Notes: generated by a model from the sequence alone, not told the origin. Numbered from the stretch's first letter, positions 51,750 to 64,000 are shown. The stretch: DNA of 64,000 nucleotides from Flectonema sp. DT1601 (GCA_964019425.1 OZ025788.1:806001-870000), one strand, 5' to 3'. Program-made: numbers and translations.

Positions 51750-52450
51750 CCCCTTCACTAATTGAAAATAAACTACAAATGTTCCACAAAAAAAAAAAAA
51801 AAAAAAGAATTGGCAACCTCACAACATAAGCATACTTTGTTGCTTGCGCGCATGATGTGCGTAATATTCTTTTTAAGCCTGTGCGGAACTATGAAATATA
51901 AGTCAAGAAAGTTAGTAGCGAAGAATTATCGTTGGTTGGTTCATTAAGAGCCAGTCTGTAGGACATCGAACCCCAATCAGTTACCCGTTACAGCTACGGT
52001 AGTCCACTACACTACCGTCAAAAGCTGATAGGGCAGATACTCTTGCGGGCTTGCACCACCTCAAGGGTGTGCGCTATCGCTCGGTTGACCTGTTCAAATA
52101 TTCAGCGATTCTAATACACGTACGGCTTAGACTTCATTAAGAGAGAGAAATTTATATAAAAATTATTATAAAAAATAAAAAAAAAAGAGAAATAAACCAA
52201 GAAAGGCTAGTTCGTTACTATTTGCAGATTCCGGATCTGTTACTTTCAGTGAGCGCGCCTTCGCGGGACTCAAATTCGATTGATTTGCTCATCAATCATC
52301 TAATAGTGTGAAGCAGATGCTCCTTCAGACTTCAGTGACATGTTGTGTCTCAAATATGCTTAGTACGTTATAGGGCTCTTCACGGGTTTATAAAATACAT
52401 ATCTTGCTATAACTGTTGGTGGTGTTTTTTTAGTGCCGGCTGTTATAAAT
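51724..52450. other. 0.7 kb intergenic around the 18S relic
   Basis: 26-T run next to the 93-residue gene's start codon, A run 51788-51806, the 18S fragment, and non-repetitive sequence at 52200-52430 with no recognisable gene. Confidence 0.55.
51961..52085 (-). pseudogene. Diverged 18S rRNA fragment
   Basis: The minus strand reads TCTGCCCTATCAGCTTTTGA, then CGGTAGTGTAGTGGACTACC, then a short gap and ACGGGTAAC...GGGGTTCGAT, the order and spacing of the universal 18S segment 'TCTGCCCTATCAACTTTCGATGGTAGGATAGTGGCCTACC...ACGGGTAACG...GGGTTCGATTCC' (shown here in pieces). Similarity fades after GGTTCGAT and becomes weak before 52038. Flanking DNA is not rRNA, so this is an isolated relic, not an rDNA unit. 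Confidence 0.7.
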
Positions 52451-53074
52451 TTATAAGTAAGAATAAACCAATAACAAACCTGCAACAACTAAAGCAATAA
52501 ATACTATCGCAAAAGCGAACAACAGAACACGGCGCATACCTCTGTGTTTGGTTTTTTTTTTTTTTTTTTTTTTTTTTCCCCTTGATTTTTTGATGTATCA
52601 AAAAATTCATTAACAAAAACACAACAAGCATAAGTGTGCATACCTTCGAGGACGATGACGACTCTTGACTTCAGAAACCATCATCTCCATCATTAACAAC
52701 TGACTGGCTTTTTCCCATCTCTTTATGTCAGCCTTGTATATATCACGTTCCTTTTCAGTCATGCCGCTCTCTCGCTTCTTACGTTCCAAGATATCAGCTT
52801 CTAAGGCGAGTAAGTCTTTAAGGGCACTTTGTAACTCTGGGCTAATTCTTTTATTTTTCCTTCCATTGTTTCCACTTTCTAATAATTGTTGAAGCTGAGG
52901 GTCAAGTGCTGATGTCTTAGAACTCAATCTTTTGTCTAACTCACTACTTCCTTTTGATTCTTTGTCTTCTAGCTCTTTTAACTTTCGTAGTTTTTCTTCC
53001 TTTGCTGCGATCAGCTTGTCTAGGTTATCAGTTTCCTTTTCCAGTTGTTTTCTTTGTCGTAGGGTGTCAGTCAT
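52451..53074 (-). CDS. Tail-anchored coiled-coil protein, 2 exons
   Basis: Exons 53074-52644 and 52541-52451; 102-nt intron (GTATGC...ACACAG, phase 2); 173 residues. Residues ~1-130 are highly charged coiled coil (QLEKETDNLDKLIAAKEEKL, LQSALKDLLALEADILERKK). A basic patch KSRHRPRRGMRR precedes a single C-terminal membrane helix VLLFAFAIVFIALVVAGLLLVYSYL encoded entirely by the second exon. The layout (cytosolic coil, basic patch, C-terminal TM, very short tail) is that of SNARE-like or other GET-pathway proteins, but I do not see a clear SNARE zero-layer residue, so the family is unassigned. Confidence 0.75.
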
Positions 53075-53759
53075 TGGTTTGTTTTGTTTTTTTGTTATTC
53101 TTAAAGAAGGTTACTCTGTTTGTCAACAAAAATTTATTCTTTTTTTTTTTTTTAAAGTCCTTTTCTTAACTTTAATTAATCAGAATGAATCAACAATGAG
53201 CAACCTGTAAAATAAAATAATAAGTTTTCCAAAAAAAATTATTATTTTTCATTCCAATATTCCGAGTCAACAAGAGAGGTTAATAGTTTTTTTAATAAAA
53301 AGAAATATATTTTGGTAGAGCCTACTGGAGGGAACTGGAAAAGAAAATTAAAGCTTCTTTTTCTTTCTTTCTTTTTACTTATTAAGTCATCGCGCAGAAA
53401 CGTCGATGATGTGACTAGTGAGTTCTTTACGCTTTTAGGTGAGATAATCTGCATTCTCTTAAACAACAACAAAAAAAAAATTAAAAAAAAAAAAATAAAA
53501 AAGAATAATATTCCTAAGTAACAGGGGGAACCAAGCTATGTCTATAAAGTTATTAGATCACGTAAGGTGACATCACACTGATATCAACAACCAGAGGTAC
53601 TCAGCTATGTCTCCTTTTCTTCATTTAATTTTATGTGTAAGTGACCGGGAGGGACGATTCTCTCTAACAAGTTGAGGAGACCTCAGCGTAAGATAATTGT
53701 ATTTAAAAATAATAAAGAAAGGGAGAGCAACAAACAGAACAGTATGAAAAGGGAAATGA
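53075..53759. other. 0.7 kb intergenic
   Basis: 5' flank of the tail-anchored gene and 3' flank of the giant PAS gene. A runs at 53470-53500. No gene supported. Confidence 0.6.
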
Positions 53760-56700
53760 TTACAACATGGTTAGCGTTCCAATGAAGATGTGACCAGTTA
53801 AGTCCTCGATGTGACCAACTCTGAGATTTGCTTTGAAAGTGTCTCCGTTTTTTGTTTCACAAGTTACGACAACACCGGAAGTGTTGTCGACAACTTTAGA
53901 AGCAGATCTGTTTTCTGAATTAATAAAACGTTCGATGTAGGAGTCGTGACGCTCTGATATTTCATCGGGCATTAGAATTCGAATGTTTTTACCAACAACA
54001 TGCTCCGCACTGAATGAAAAACGACTCTCCGCAGCACCATTAAACTTTAATACAATTCCCTTTTCGTTTATGGTAATTAATGGAGTTGGTGACAATTCGA
54101 GAATCACATCACCGATTTGTGAATTTATCGAAAGCTGACGAACTTCCGATTGATCTTCAACAAATCCAATAAATAGATGACTCAATTCACTTTGAAATTC
54201 GAATATTTGGAGCTTCACAGGTATCAGTACACCTGACTTACTAACAGCCATGACGTTTCTAGTTGTTCCAACAACTCTTTTAATCCCATCAGCTAAGTAA
54301 CGTTGAATATAACCATCGTGATTTACTGCAACTGATTCTGGCATGAGCATATTAATATTCTTACCAATAACAGTATTAGCTTCATAACCAAAAGTACTAA
54401 CAGCTGCCTGATTGAAAAGAGTTACTTCACAGTCTGGTTGCATTGCTATAATTGGAATTGTGACGGTTTTAACTGTAAGGTCAACTATTAATTTATCATT
54501 ATACATTGCTATTTCTTCTGTTAGATCTCTGAAGTATCCTAAAAACGTTGGTGGATCACCAGGAATGATTTTACTCTCTCGTACCAGTAAGTCTCCCCAG
54601 ACTGGATCACCATTTTTAGTTCTTCCACAGACTCTCAGGCTTGAATCAATTGCCTTTTTTATACCAGTTTCTAAGTACCTTTCGATAAAGCCATCGTGTT
54701 TTGCAGCTACTTCCGGAGGCATGAGCATCTTTACATTGTTTCCCTTTACTTCTCTTTCAGAAAATCCAAACAACTTTGTAGCAGCAGCAGAAAAACGAAT
54801 AATCAAAGCTTGGTGATTAAGTGATATGAAGGCAGTTGGACAAGTTTGAATTACAAAATTATTAAACTCAACAGCTTCTTGGATTACTGCCTCACCTGAT
54901 AAGTCAGATATAAATGCGGTAAATTCCAATTCCCCATCAGAGGAGGTTTCCGAAATATGAATTGACAGTGGGAAAGGGATCTTTTGTTTATTTCTCCAAC
55001 CAGTAAGCTGTCTAGAAGATCCCATTATTCTTTTTAATCGAGTGTCTCTGTAACGCTTAAGATATCTATCGTGTTCTCGTTCAATTTCAGGAGGGAGGTA
55101 TGCTTTGATGTTGGTGTTGAGTACTTCGCTGGATTCAATTTCAAGAAGTTGTTCTGCAATTTTATTAACCAAAAGAACGCTACCCATTTCAGAAATAGTA
55201 ATGACAGCGACTGGGCACATAGAGATAATTGCTTGGCTAGTGTCAACAGCGTTTTGTATTTGCATTTGTTGCTCAACGCAGGTTAGGTTTCCGACGAAAA
55301 ATATTTTGCTTTCTGATAAGATGACTTCTCGGATGGAAGCTTCAACGGGTATGAGAGTTCCGTTCTTGTGTTTAGCAATTAGAACTCGTTTACCTTTCAG
55401 TACATTCTTAACACGTGTTCGTTGATATTGGAGAAGGTATCCGTCGTGTTCGTATGCTATTTCATCAGGAAGAAACATTCTAACATTCTGACTGATGACA
55501 TCATCACCAGCATATCCCAAAACATTAGCATTGTCTTGAAATAAAGAAATAGTTCCAACCTCATCGATGACAATCACTGGTGGCGTCGTTACTTCAATTG
55601 CTGCCTTGTTTATTCTCTCTTGAAGTCTTTGTTCTAACTTTCCCTTTATGGCTGTTACAAATCCGAAGAAGAAAGATTCACCCATAAGTTTGGTTTCTCT
55701 AACTTTAATTTGAATCGGTTCTGGTTCACCTCCTCTGGGTAAACACATAACTTCACGTGTTGTGTCAACAACGTGTTTTATACCTGTGCGTTGATATTCC
55801 GAGAGATAGCCGTCGTGCTGACTACTGATTTCTTCCGGCATTAATATTTTTATATTCGTTCCTACGACCTCATCCATCGGTCTTTTAAACAACTGAACTG
55901 CAGCAGGATTGAATTGCTGGATTATACCTGTTCCTGTTATCCCAATAAAAGCTAAACTTGACATTTCAATAATTGCTTCACACAACGACTTTGAACGCTG
56001 ATTCAATAGTTCTTGTGATATATCTCTAAGGAAACCCATAAACAGATATTTGTCGCCGATGGTTAATTCTTTAATTGTCAGCTCTAAGTCTAGTTCTGCC
56101 CCAGTGCGAGTTTTACCTTTTACTCTGGTTTTGGTACCGATGACTCTCTTTTCACGTAATTTTTTGTATTGTTTTAGGTAATAAGGGTGATTATCAGAGT
56201 CCTTTTCAGTCATTAAAGTCGTTACGTTTTGGCCAAGTATCTCATCGCTACCCCATCCAAACAGACGTGTGCTGACAGAACTGAATCTCACGATAGTTCC
56301 TTTCTCATCAATGGCTACTAACGCACTCTCGCATGCGTTAAGGAGGACGTCTGCTAAGGCGTTTTCTTCTTGCATTTTTACAACATCTCGAACGTCTTTT
56401 ATGAATCCAATTAGCTGTTTTTTTATTTAATAGAGGACGTACTTGGAACAACAATGCTCACTGAGATACAATAATAACACGATGATGACATACTGTATCG
56501 TTGTATTCCACTTCGTCTGCGAATACTTCGATTGTTATTTCTTCTTTGGATTTCGTGACTAGTTTGACGACGTTCTTCTTACCAAGGAACTGTTTTTGTG
56601 TTTACTTTTGTCGGCCACCGCCCGCAAGAGTTAGTGTAAATATTTATTACCAACTGCATACCGTTCTCACTCCAGTCCGTCTGAACGATGATAGGAATTC

Positions 56701-59700
56701 GTCGTGCCAAAATGCTATTTTTTCAGGCATCAGCATCTGTGTTGGGTTTTGTTAGTTTCTTGTTTAATACTTTGACAATGTAAAAACAGTAACAACTTTA
56801 CGCCCTATAATATCTCATACGTACTTTTAATTCAAAACAATTAAATAAATTCATACCTTAATATTCTGACCACGGAGTTCAGTGGCACTGTAGCCTGTAA
56901 GGTCACAGAGTGAATTAGAAAAGGAATCGAGAATTCCCATTGGGCTGACGATAAGTACAGGAGTAGGTGATATCTCAAATATTGCGTTTGATATCTCCAA
57001 AATACTCATCTTTCGCGATCGTTCAGTAAGATCGTTGATGTTGGCAGCGAAGAGCCTTCCTTGCAAAAAGTGAAACTCCGCAACTGATATTTCTATCGGA
57101 AACTCATCTCCAGAACTTGTTATCGCTGTTGAGAATCTAGTGCTCCCAATTACATGTTTGATACCAGTGCGTTTGTAAGCTTCTAGATATCCATCGTGAT
57201 TAGCTGCAACACGTTCAGGCATTAATACTTTAACGTTGTTTCCAATAACTTGCGCAGATTCATATCCCCAGGCCTCTAAGGCTGCTCTGTTAAGAGTTTT
57301 TAAGACTCCATTGCCATCCATAGTCACAACAGCAACAGGACAGATATTCGCAAAAGCATCGTTTGTCAGCGCTGATCGTAAAAGAGTTATTTCATTGGAA
57401 ATGTCAGTGAGGTATGCCATAAATATTATTTCTCCATCTTTTCCGACCAATTCATCAACTCGTAGTCGGATTGGAAACAGAGTTCCAGTTCCTTTCTTTG
57501 CTTGATTTACGATCGTCTTCCCAATAATATGACTTTTTTTTGTACTTAGGTACGTTGCAATGAATTCGTCGTGTTTAATTGCGATATCAGGTGGGAGAAG
57601 TTTCTTTACGTTGAGACCAATAACATCCTTCGGTTCAAGTTTGAATGCACCCTCAGCAGGCTTATTGTATAACGTCACAATACAATCGGATGTGATTGTA
57701 ATTACTGGTACGGGCGATAACTCAATAGATACAGCAAGCATTGTCTGTTTTGCTAACATATCGAAGTGGTCTGTTAAGTCCATAATAAAAGCGGTGTACA
57801 TTCTTTCCTCATCATCAACTCCCGAAAGTTCCCTGACATTGACATCAAGCTCAAGGACAGTACCATTTTTTCTAACTCCTTTTAGCTGAGACGTAGTTCC
57901 AATAACTTTTCTCTGACCAGTTACCAAGTACTGCTCTAAATAGGAGTCATGATGAACTGCAATATCCGGAGGTATTATAAATTTAATATTCTGACCAATA
58001 ACTTCATCAGGTTCATAATGAAATAACGAACATGCAGCTTTTGAAAACAATATAACATGACCTGTCTGATTAATACATATATTTGGATACGGATGGTTGT
58101 CAGATATTGTTTGTTGGATCGATTGCGCATGCTCGGTTTCAATATTTTCTGTTATGTCATGTGTAAATGCCAAGAAAAAAGAGCTTGTAGACATTCCTTC
58201 CTGAAGCTTTATCTCCTTTACGCAAAGCTCCATCTGAAATAAACTTCCGTTTTTCTTTAATCCCTTTATTTTTAGTATTTTGTCGATGACTTTTTTCACT
58301 CTAGTTTTAAGGTATGCCGCGATGTATCCATCGTGGTGTTTTCCAATTTCTTCCGGCATTAGCACAGAGACATTTTGGTTTAGGATTTCATCAGCCGACC
58401 AACCAAAACACTGTTCTGCTGCTTTATTAAAGGAAGTAATTGATGCGAGCGTGTCAATACACACAAGAGGTACTGGACTCATTTGTTGTGTAGCCTTATT
58501 AAGCCTTGTTGTTGCTTCCAATTCGATCTGCCGTGTTCTGTCTAAAATTGGTGATATAAAAGTAGGGGGCTCACCAGGGGTTTTGAATTCTCTGATCGAT
58601 AATTTTAATGGGAATTCGGTACCATCACGACGTAGTCCGTAGACATTTCTAACTTTTCCAACAACTTTTTTAATACCTGTTCGTAAGTAATCAGAAAGGA
58701 ATCTATTATGCTGTTGGGCATAGTCTTGCGGCATTAGCATCATTATGTTGTTTCCAATTACTTCGCTTTGTTGCCATCCCCAAACTGCTTCACCAGCCTG
58801 AGTGAATTTTATAACAGTCCCAAGATGATCAATGGCTACAATAGGTGTGGTTTGCATTTCGTTAACAGCTTCATTAATAGAATTCATAATATCACCGGCT
58901 TGGACTAATCCTAAATCTAAGAACTCTTGTATGGCGGGGACTTTTTCTCTGACTTCTGGAGGAACCATTTTTATCATTACTTTTGTACCAGATTCTTGTC
59001 TAACAAAGTCAGTGATAATTGACCTGAATACAAACACTATCTGACCTAATAAAACGATAGCTGTTAAACAGATCAACAGCGTGAACCAATTCCTCCATTC
59101 ATCAGCAACATCTTTAGCATCTGAATGATACTTAGCAGTTGATTCCATCAATCCAAAGAGAACTGGATCAGTGTATAAAGTTAGAACATTAAACTGTTGT
59201 TGTAGAGCACCTGATCCCGATAAGTGAAGCATATCACGTGCTGTTGCTACCCAATTATGAAGTGCAGAATCAATACCACTGAGCAGAAATGATGAACCAA
59301 CTTGTTGATTGAGACAAGCACGATTCTCATAACTTGAGTTTCTTGAAAATAACATATCAGGATCGGCAATTGGAGTGATTGCGCCATCACTTCTATCCTC
59401 TCCATAATATAGAATTCCTCTGATATGGTCTATTTCATCTAAGGCTACTTTCAATTCATCTTTATGAAATTGTTCTAAACCACGTTCTCCATATGCAAGG
59501 ACGGTTGCTCTTACTTGAGCGTTTGCAACCGACCATTCTCTTGCAGATGCGTCTTTTAGGTGTTCGGTTTGCTCCAGTGTTGCTGTAGCTGATAAATATT
59601 GCACCACATAGGTCCCTGACAACAGTAAAGCAATAACCGATAAGCAAATTTTTGATTTTATTGTGTGACCAGTGTCTGAGTCTAAGGCTGTGCCTGTAGT

Positions 59701-62700
59701 ATATCTCTTGGATACTTCGAGACTCAAAGTAAAAAATAAAAACACGAAGGTCATGTAACTAAGACATATAAAAGCTGCTCCATAAATAACTAACTGTACT
59801 TTGTTACGGGACATTTCGCGCATGTTTTGAACTTCATCTGAGAGTTTCTTGCTTTTCATTTTCAACAAGTCGACGAAGTGTTTAGTAACAGTGGCCGTGC
59901 GTAGAGTAAACAGTTGTGAAATGATAAGGCCTCTTGCGATGTCACCTTGACGTTCTGTAGGGAGAAGACTATCGTCTGCTGTGTTGGAGTACCAGCTGCT
60001 ATCTGCGTACTGCTCTCGTAGTGCTATAGATTCTGGTTCTTCTTCAATGTCCCAATTAATGTCAAAGTCTCTTAGAAGGCTATCAACAGCCCAAACAGTC
60101 GATGGTTGACCCAGTGACCACTGTTTTAGCGTTGCAGCTATCTGACATACATGAACAGTCTTTTGAACTTCTTCTTTAAGGGATGCAGCGATCTCACGAA
60201 ATCCTTCTTCTTCTTCAATTTTACCAAGTTCAACATCAAAATTAGCTTCACGAATATAACCAAACACGTAGGCATAGTCGTGAAGTCCGATAGTTACGAA
60301 CTCGTAAGTCTTTTCGATAGTTTTGCGAAATGATACTTGGATAGCACGCACGTCACCACCTGCCTCCAGTTTGCTCAGGGCGTTAGTATCCGTTATGTCA
60401 ACAGCAGTCGTTAATATTATAATTAAATGCGCTATAACACTGATATATGTTATTCCAAAGACAAATCGCAAGTGGGTTGCACTGAAGATTACCGGATCTC
60501 TGAGGCCTGACACCAATAGAAAAGTCAAAGTCAACAACAAGGCTGCTGAAACAATCATACATATAGTGGTATAGCTGAGTGAGTCTGCTTTTGTTTCTTT
60601 GTCAGTTTCGTCGTGCATGTTATCAATAATTTTAACAAATGTGTGTTCCAGTTCGTTCTCTAAATCATGATTTTTTACTATTTCCGATATCAATTTTTTC
60701 TTTTCAGTATCAGGCAGGTGCATGTCAGAGTAAGTACTGTTTAACGACAATGGGAAAAAATCTAAAACCGACTCAATACTCTCACCAGCATTCCATGTTA
60801 CAGTATCTATGCTTCCGGACACTGATGATTTAACGTTGTATATGGCTGCTGCTAGTTTGATTGCTATTAACTGAATCCTTAGAGTTCTACTGTCGAGAAC
60901 CATGAGTTCTTCGAAAAGGAACATAGCTGATATAGGTATACCGCCTTCTAGTAGTTTTCTTTTTTTATCTTTAAAGAAATTATTAAATGCGTAGTCAAGG
61001 AATCTGATATGAACATATGTCTCACCACTTTGAATGGCTTCTCGAAAATAATGTTTTCGGTTGTGAACGAAATCTTCAACGTCGGAAATGATTGCGAGGT
61101 TTTTTCTACTTTTAGAATAGCGTACTTCTACAGAGTCGTAGGTTATGGTCAGTACGAAGGTGACTATAACTAAACAGATTGCAAGAACAAATGAAATGCT
61201 CATAAAAGTTTTTGTAGGAAGTCCGACATGGAATTCCTGATCATCGTCCATCATATAGTCATCTTCCAATTCATCTCCAATTCCTGGATTTACTGTAGCT
61301 CCCTCAGTTTCACCCTCAGTTGTACTGTCATCATCCTCAGCTAATTCAACTTCTTGTTTAGTGTTGACGTTGTTTGAATTTTCCTCATTCGAATGATCTA
61401 AAACTTGCAATTTCGCCCTCGTCTTCTTTAGTAAGTCAACCAACTCTTCTCTCGGTATTAATGTGAAGAGGTTTAGAGCTCCAAGTCTCTTCTGTTCAAT
61501 GTCGTTAAAGTTTATAATCATGACACCGAAAATTAAAACAATTATCAGAATACAAGACACAAACATTATCGTACTGTAAACTACTGTAGTTTCAAGTTCA
61601 TGAGTAAGTTGTTCTTGTCGCAGTGTGAGAGAGTGATTCATCATTTCAGAAACGGGTTGAACATTATCGATCACCCATTTAAAGGTTAATATTCTTGCTG
61701 ACTCTGTTACCGGAGGTGAGATATCTACAAGCAATGATTTCAAAACAGAAACGACCTCGAATCCAACATTCCACAGAGATATTGGTTGTCTGCTACCAGC
61801 AACTTCACCAGCACCGGCTTTCTTTGGAAACGATATTTTTAAAAAAGACGTCGACTTCTCATAATATGTACTCAGCCGCTTATAAGATGACCATCCATTC
61901 CCAGCAGTGAGGTACTCGTGACTTGATAATAAATCATTTAAAGTTCTTCCTAAAGCACGTTGAACTGGTTCATCAATTATTCGAGCAGGAAGACTTGATG
62001 GCATTGCTAAGATGTCACCATCAGTATTATGAAATACTTCCGTCTTACACCACGGATCCTTTGAACAGAGTAGCATGGCGTATGAACTCGCATGGGTGGC
62101 AAGAGCGCGAGTAGATCCCGCTGCTTCGATTCCGTCAATTAACCGTTTTTGATGATCAATAGTGAGAGATTGAAATGTAAACAGTCCAACTACAAAAGCT
62201 GATAGTACTATTGATAATGCTGCAAAGGCACAGCGAACCTTTATTAAAGGATCCTTACCTCCCGTGGCACCCAAAGAGTTGTCTTGTTTGCCCTCACCTG
62301 CCTTTGCTGCTCGGGAAGTTTCAATACCTCGTTCTGTTTGATCACGCAAAGCCGTAGCAGCAGCTTCATCATGCATTACTTGGTCAAGAAACAGAGCATA
62401 TGATAAAACTACACTGTCATCTTGAGTTAAATGAAGAACTCTTTTAAATTCTTCGTCTGCCTGTTCTCGTTTCTTTGTGATTGCCTTTGTTATAACAGCA
62501 AGCTGTACAGTGTCAACTTGATTACACTGCAGCTTAGTCCAAAATGTTCCCATCTGACTTAAGACTTCTCTGTGTAATTTCTGAGCAGCTCTCCAAACTT
62601 TTACGTGACTGTTGTCCTTCATGCCGATTCCTTTTTTCAGAATTCCAGTTAGTTTGGTTGCGTGGTATCGAATTGCGAGTGATGTCTCAATTTTAGCAAT

Positions 62701-64000
62701 GCACTGATCAAGATGGTTATGTAGTGCGTAGTTCTTCATACTGCCACTACAATAGCAGCATGTGAAGTATGCTAACTGAAGAGGTATGATTCCACTCTTC
62801 TTGAAAATTATGAACCCACGAGATAATATTTTGGTACAGAAATCGATGGCTTCACGTGGAAGGGGTTCGTTGTTATTGGTACACTTCCTTATGTCTGCAA
62901 CAAATCTCGTTGCTAGTTCGCAGTCAGTTTCAAATATAACGCGATCAATTAACGAGACAGTAAAATTATAATTTATCGCTTCCGTATTTATTTGTTTCGG
63001 TTGTTCAAGACTGTGTGCTTCATTCTCAGTTGACTGAGCGATACCCTTCGGCCAGATGATGGGCGTGTCGGATGTTCTACCAGCCAACAAGTGAGCCTTA
63101 TAAGCAACAAACGTCCGACTTATTCTACACTCTGAAAGTACACTTGCAATAAATATTACGGGAAGTACACCAACACACAATATAACTAAGTCCATATAGA
63201 GGTCTGCATAAAAACCACCTGTTTCAGACAACAGAGGTACCAGCGACATCCAAGCTCCCAACAAGAATGATGTTGCCTTAAACTGCGTAACACCTTGTTT
63301 GTAGTAAGGCATTAAAAATGCGTAGCAAATAGAAACAAAAACACACATAAGCATATGGTATAGTGTGAACCAACGTGATTTGCCGGCACTCTCAAAAGTA
63401 TGATATAATACAATAGTGACAAAGCGATAAATCATATTTACTTTATCGCAGTGTGAATGGGCACGTGCCAGAATATGAGAACTACAGTACATTGAATCAA
63501 ACAGTGATGTGTTTACAACGAATGCGAAGCAGAATAACAACAAAGCTGCAAACCATGCACAGATTTTAAATACTAATCGGATGCCTGTACAGCTCTCTCC
63601 TGTAGACCAGAACTCATCATCTGCGTTACAAAAACCAAAATGCAACAACCAAGAAGTTATTGGTATGTACAACCATCCTGATAGAGAGTGGCAAAACACC
63701 TGCTTTGCAGCAACTGTCCAACCGGTTTGAATGCGAGAACTAGTTGACAGAATCCAACCTAAGTATAATCCTAAGAGTGCTGTAAACACCCAAAACACTG
63801 CAAGTGACGGGTAAAAACCAATATCGGCATGTTCATTATCCCAAAAAGGCAAGTGTGAAGAATACACCGCTAACGATAAAGGCTTTACTGCTCCACTGTA
63901 TGAGTTGTGAGGGTTTAATGCGAATCCCAGTACCTGTGATGTTTCAGCTAGTAATCCGAGTACTACTAACCTTCTGGGATATTGCATCTCTAACTTCATT
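53760..64000 (-). CDS. Giant multi-TM protein with 13 tandem PAS domains (TmcB-like), 5' end beyond window
   Basis: Exons (>=63999)-56857, 56736-56662, 56589-56494 and 56414-53760; introns 120, 72 and 79 nt, phase 0; at least 3322 residues. The N-terminal ~1650 visible residues have ~15 hydrophobic segments in several groups separated by large loops. Then 13 PAS repeats of ~130 residues follow (starts such as TTPIVAIDHLGTVIKF, SPVPLVCIDTLASITSF, CPTAFISLNHQALIIRF), each containing N-[IV]-x-x-L-[ML]-P-x-x-[IV]-A-x-x-H-D-x-[YF]. This is the layout of 'tiny macrocysts protein B' (TmcB)-like proteins of protists. No kinase, cyclase or other output domain follows the last PAS; the protein ends FIGTLTML. 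It is probably a membrane sensor or scaffold. The sixth PAS is split across the three small-intron junctions. Confidence 0.85.

Noticed and set aside
51963-52033. tRNA-like A box (TAGTGTAGTGG) and B box (GGTTCGAT) on the minus strand with tRNA-like spacing
   Set aside because: The acceptor arms do not pair and the whole stretch reads as 18S rRNA; the boxes are coincidental parts of that segment.
1-64000. LTR elements, LINEs, transposases or CRISPR arrays
   Set aside because: No reverse transcriptase, integrase, transposase or spaced-repeat pattern was seen on either strand.

Overview
This is eukaryotic nuclear DNA from a protist. It has spliceosomal GT-AG introns of about 59-120 nt, standard TAA/TAG/TGA stops, long A/T homopolymers between genes, and conserved eukaryotic genes: uS8, eL13, AAMP, CstF-50, a UEV, a MAP kinase and an Aha1-type protein. 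A docking (RIIa/Dpy-30-like) domain, a BILBO1-like N-terminal domain and a 13-PAS TmcB-like membrane protein point to a flagellated cell. The MAP kinase carries HRDLHPGN and DFN motifs that I recall from trypanosomatid and trichomonad kinases, so an excavate-grade flagellate is my best guess. I cannot name the species.

I support 26 protein-coding genes, and every one is on the minus strand. From low to high coordinates: exostosin-like GT47 (0.1-1.5 kb); a 3.3 kb repeat-bearing gap; CRAL-TRIO, SET/SMYD, Aha1-N and a coiled-coil protein (4.8-9.9 kb); a four-exon UEV (11.3-11.9 kb); a four-exon MAPK (14.0-15.6 kb); a polyQ/acidic protein; an unknown protein; a 1596-residue PH/SH3b/coiled-coil protein (21.5-26.3 kb); an MFS carrier; a short basic repeat protein; uS8; AAMP; a single-TM protein; a BILBO1-like protein; CstF-50; a lipoxygenase-like protein lacking two iron-ligand histidines; a five-exon TM-UBR-EF-hand-C2 membrane protein (39.2-42.8 kb); a docking-domain protein; aspartate-semialdehyde dehydrogenase; eL13 (45.9-47.8 kb); a DUF4211-like protein; a 93-residue protein; a tail-anchored protein; and the 3' part of a giant TM/PAS gene that runs off the right edge (53.8-64.0 kb).

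The most interesting element is the third intron of the eL13 gene. It is 1119 nt long where every other intron I resolved is 120 nt or less. It holds a 420-bp tandem repeat (two full units plus a partial third) that encodes box C/D snoRNA candidates on the host-gene strand. One guide is complementary to the 23S/28S peptidyl-transferase P-loop and, by the +5 rule, points at the G equivalent to E. coli Gm2251. A second candidate carries a guide to the 28S GGGGCGAAAGA region. A third, weaker candidate lies in the same unit.

Other window-wide features: A/C-rich 3' splice sites ending in AACAG with no polypyrimidine tract, a tight GTATG-type donor, two start codons directly preceded by about 25 A residues, two copies of a short inverted-repeat element, and a diverged 18S rRNA fragment between genes. 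rRNA comparisons were made from memory and were not computed.
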